Assembly: GCA_018716105.1 (NCBI GenBank)
Contig: DVKH01000031.1
Location: 1-64,000 of the forward strand
DNA: 64,000 bases
From: Candidatus Fimivivens faecavium
GTDB taxonomy: Bacteria > Bacillota > Clostridia > Oscillospirales > Ruminococcaceae
Direction of reading: 5' to 3'
Shown: positions 61,955 to 64,000 of the stretch, in pieces
Layout of the letters: each line of letters begins with the position of its first letter
Position numbering within the stretch: position 1 is the first letter of the stretch
The notes under the pieces: generated by a model
What the model saw: the letters and a program-made list of their open reading frames with translations, nothing else
The model's database searches: none
Told to the model about the DNA's origin: nothing
Position numbers and translations under genes: made by a program

Positions 61955-62306
61955 TGCCAGGAAAGATATGAAATGGGGTCAAAATGAGCATATGATCAGG
62001 CATAGAATTGCAGCGCCCAAAACAGCGGATGCGATCAGTGCGCTCAGCGGCATACCGATGTTTTAATAAAGCGACCGTAGGTATCAATTGGATTTTACCG
62101 TTGTAGCTGCAAGTTGTCTCAATACGGAACGCTTCCATAGCGCCACCCTTTTTCGGCGATCGCAAAAAAATGCAGCTTGATCCCGCCGGGAATTTAAGAG
62201 AATTCCCGGCGGGTTTTGTCCGCGTACATCAAAAGCCCGGCCTGCCCCTTTTGTCTCCGGGCGGCATAGTATGTAGAAAACATTTGATTGTAGCCAGGAG
62301 GCAGTT
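61955..62306. other. Gap with possible small hydrophobic peptide
   Basis: No gene is certain here. On the minus strand 61979-62053 an ATG opens a 24-residue frame, MPLSALIASAVLGAAILCLI then ICSF, wholly hydrophobic like type I toxins or small membrane peptides, but without a Shine-Dalgarno. A terminator at 62182-62217 suggests some transcript ends in this gap. Confidence 0.25.
62182..62217 (+). terminator. Terminator upstream of the second collagen-like gene
   Basis: 13-base perfect stem (62182-62194 with 62201-62213), 6-base loop and T4. Confidence 0.7.
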
Positions 62307-63116
62307 ATGAATTGTAGTATGCGAACATGTTTTTGCTGTCCGGGGCCGCAGGGTCCAGCAGGACCGCAGGGGCCGATGGGGCCGGCAGGGCCGCAGGGTC
62401 CAGCAGGACCGCAGGGGCCGATAGGGCCGATGGGGCCTACAGGGCCGCAGGGCTTGGCGGGGGCGACGGGGGCGACGGGGCCGGCTGGGCCGCAGGGCTT
62501 GGCGGGGCCGACGGGGCCGGCTGGACCGCAGGGCTTGGCGGGGGCGACGGGGGCGACGGGGCCGGCTGGGCCGCAGGGCTTGGCGGGGGCGACGGGGCCA
62601 ACAGGGCCGGCAGGACCGCAGGGCTTGGCGGGGGCGACCGGGGCGACGGGGGCGACGGGGCCCACAGGAGCGGGGGTTGCGCCGTCCTATTTTGACGCGG
62701 CTGCGAACGGGGGCGCGCAGGATGTCCCGCCCGGGGGCGAGGTCACGTTCCAGACCGCTTATCAGTCCGGGGACTTCGTATTTTCGCCGAACACATCCAC
62801 CATTACGGTGAACACAGCCGGGGTTTACCGGGTTGACTATGCGCTGACCCTTCGGCCTGAGGATGGAACGGTCAACGCCGCGTATGCGGTGGCGATCAAC
62901 GGGCTGGAAAATCCGCTTTCGTTTGCGGGGGTGCGGATTACCGGCCTGAGCGACGCCGAGCGGATTGAGCTGACCGGGGCCTTCCTCACGCCGATCCCGG
63001 CGGGGGCTGCGGTCGCGCTGCGGAGCAAGGGCTCGACCATAAACCATCTGGCGGGCGCCGGCGTCAACAATCAGGCGGTCAACCGGTCGGCGATTATACT
63101 CCAAAGAATCGCCTGA
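62307..63116 (+). CDS. Collagen-like protein with C-terminal BclA/C1q-like domain
   Basis: 269 residues. Short Cys-rich N-terminus ([13 protein letters not shown]), then about 38 G-P-Q/G-x-T/G-P-x triplets (residues ~13-127), then a beta-rich globular domain of about 140 residues. The domain starts with [21 protein letters not shown] and includes [19 protein letters not shown] and ends SAIILQRIA. This last part resembles the trimeric C1q/TNF-like heads of BclA exosporium proteins. AGGAGG precedes the ATG. The GPQGLAG/GATGATG composition differs from the GPTGVT type of the gene at 10564, so the two are not recent copies. Confidence 0.9.
   Translation: MNCSMRTCFCCPGPQGPAGPQGPMGPAGPQGPAGPQGPIGPMGPTGPQGLAGATGATGPAGPQGLAGPTGPAGPQGLAGATGATGPAGPQGLAGATGPTGPAGPQGLAGATGATGATGPTGAGVAPSYFDAAANGGAQDVPPGGEVTFQTAYQSGDFVFSPNTSTITVNTAGVYRVDYALTLRPEDGTVNAAYAVAINGLENPLSFAGVRITGLSDAERIELTGAFLTPIPAGAAVALRSKGSTINHLAGAGVNNQAVNRSAIILQRIA
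62343..62688 (+). repeat. Collagen-like triplet coding repeat
   Basis: G-rich tract with recurring near-identical blocks built on GGGCTTGGCGGGGGCGACGG; prone to slippage and hard to assemble with short reads. Confidence 0.85.
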
Positions 63117-63225
63117 AAATGGGGCGGAGGGCCGCGCCGCGGCGCTTGGCCCGTTCCGCCCAAAGAACCGGACGGGAGGCCCGGCCGCGGAAAGGAAAAG
63201 GATGCGTAAAATGTTTGGAAGCGTC

Positions 63226-63254
63226 TGGACAATCGCTCCTGGATGTGGTATGAT
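63226..63254 (+). promoter_or_regulatory. Promoter of the pyr operon
   Basis: TGGACA, 17 bases, TATGAT, about 15 bases ahead of the attenuator. Confidence 0.7.
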
Positions 63255-63270
63255 GCAAACCAGCAAAGCC

Positions 63271-63404
63271 TTTAAGTTGGTCCCGTGAGGCCGGCAAGGC
63301 GGCGGTTTTCATTCTAGAACAGACTGGAGGGCCCGGCAAAGGGGGCCTTCCGCTTTGCGAAAGCAGAAACCGGCCCGTCCGCCTTCTCGCGGACGGGCTT
63401 TTTT
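63271..63404 (+). promoter_or_regulatory. PyrR-dependent transcription attenuator
   Basis: GGTCCCGTGAGGCCGGCAAG at 63279-63298 fits the conserved PyrR-binding anti-antiterminator loop (GTCC-x-GAGGCUGGCAAGG type). It is followed by a terminator: GCCCGTCCGC and GCGGACGGGC (63373-63382 with 63389-63398) and T6. UMP-bound PyrR would favour the terminator. Confidence 0.85.
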
Positions 63405-63435
63405 GCAGGATGCAAACCGGAGGGGGAAATTGCAG

Positions 63436-63996
63436 ATGGCCGCAGAAAACAGGGACACGCCCGCCGTCATCCTCGACGAAAAGGCGATGGAGCGCACCAT
63501 TGTGCGTATTTCCTTCGAGGTAGTGGAACGGAACCGCGGTGCGGAAAACCTCTGCGTCGTGGGGATTATGGGCGGCGGAACCGAGATCGCCGGGAGGATC
63601 GCCGCAAAGATCGGGCAGATCGAGGGACGGGAGATCGAGGTCGGCTCCCTCGACATCACGCCGCATCGGGACGACGGGGGGAGAACGATCGGCGGGGACC
63701 GTTCCTCGATCCCGTTTGACATCAGCGACAAGCGGGTGGTTCTGGTGGACGACGTCCTCTACACCGGGCGGACGGTCCGGGCGGCGATCGACGCGATCAT
63801 GTCGCGCGGGCGGCCGAAGAACATCCAGCTTGCGATTTTGATCGACCGGGGACACCGGGAGCTGCCGATCCGGTCGGATTTTGTCGGGAAAAACGTCCCG
63901 ACCGCGGCGGAGGAAAAGATTGTGGTTCATACGAAGGGCCGGCACGGGGCGGACGAGGTCCTGCTCTACCGGCGCGGATCGAAGGCGGAGGGGTAA
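63436..63996 (+). CDS. pyrR: PyrR bifunctional regulator/uracil phosphoribosyltransferase
   Basis: 186 residues. Binds pyr mRNA leaders in response to UMP/UTP and has side uracil phosphoribosyltransferase activity. PRPP motif VVLVDDVLYTGRTVRAAID near residues 97-115; LDEKAMERTIVRISFEVVERN at the N-terminus and LIDRGHRELPIRSDFVGKNVPT at the C-terminus are family hallmarks. ATG at 63436 with GGAGGGGG; the open frame before it covers the attenuator. Its own leader carries a PyrR site, so it is autoregulated. Other pyr genes should follow beyond the window. Confidence 0.96.
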   Translation: MAAENRDTPAVILDEKAMERTIVRISFEVVERNRGAENLCVVGIMGGGTEIAGRIAAKIGQIEGREIEVGSLDITPHRDDGGRTIGGDRSSIPFDISDKRVVLVDDVLYTGRTVRAAIDAIMSRGRPKNIQLAILIDRGHRELPIRSDFVGKNVPTAAEEKIVVHTKGRHGADEVLLYRRGSKAEG

Positions 63997-64000
63997 CAGC

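Noticed and set aside
62084..63266. Pro-rich minus-strand frames opposite the second collagen-like gene
   Set aside because: Repeat shadows; the plus-strand frame has AGGAGG and a folded C-terminal domain.

Overview
The window looks like a chromosomal segment of a GC-rich, spore-forming type Clostridia, most likely Oscillospiraceae/Ruminococcaceae. The evidence is the Firmicutes operon rimP-nusA-rnpM-ylxQ-infB-rbfA-nrnA-truB-ribF, a PyrR attenuator ahead of pyrR, strong Shine-Dalgarno sites with many TTG and GTG starts, two collagen-like surface proteins, a DUF4830 protein, and codons rich in third-position G/C. This is inference from gene content; no 16S rRNA gene is present.

Layout. 1-9.3 kb: 5' part of a membrane pyrophosphatase (minus), a PflX-type radical SAM protein, mutY, a pentapeptide-repeat protein, an AEC transporter, an ABC-F ATPase and an AI-2E family transporter. 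9.3-15.2 kb: an AIM24 protein, an AT-rich PAS-domain stub, a collagen-like protein, two tRNA-Ser genes, an MFS transporter, a GNAT acetyltransferase and an OGG1-type glycosylase. 15.2-19.3 kb: a trio of DnaA-box-like sites, a small membrane-anchored ORF, rlmB and a large protein that looks like a P-type ATPase without its catalytic motifs. 19.4-23.9 kb: a less GC-rich TetR plus heterodimeric ABC exporter island. 24-29.1 kb: an EF-G paralogue, a divergent XRE regulator and small ORF, a structured non-coding stretch, a DUF4830 protein, a pseudouridine synthase and a PAP2 phosphatase.

29.1-37.4 kb is the transcription/translation operon led by rimP, with two leader hairpins. 37.5-40.2 kb is a less GC-rich ferrous iron uptake operon (feoA-feoB-Cys-rich protein) with a GGTTAG-N6-CTAACC palindrome over its transcription start. 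40.3-47.6 kb holds rpsO-pnp, a CNNM/CorC-type membrane protein, proBA and an unknown membrane-anchored protein. 47.6-52.5 kb is a minus-strand block: gdhA, tatD, metG. 52.9-58.5 kb: a CdaR/PucR-like regulator followed by ftsE, ftsX, an EnvC-like M23 hydrolase activator and an S41 protease, a plausible division/peptidoglycan-remodelling unit. 58.6-64 kb: an unknown Rossmann-like protein, greA, lysS, a second collagen-like protein and the start of the pyr operon (attenuator and pyrR).

The most unusual items are the apparent pseudo-P-type ATPase at 16859-19306, the palindrome/terminator-like element at the feo promoter, the DnaA-box trio at 15351-15380, the row of hairpins at 26876-26993, and the terminator facing backwards inside the rimP-nusA junction. 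I saw no CRISPR array, insertion sequence, integrase or rRNA gene. All start sites, promoters and terminators were called by eye.
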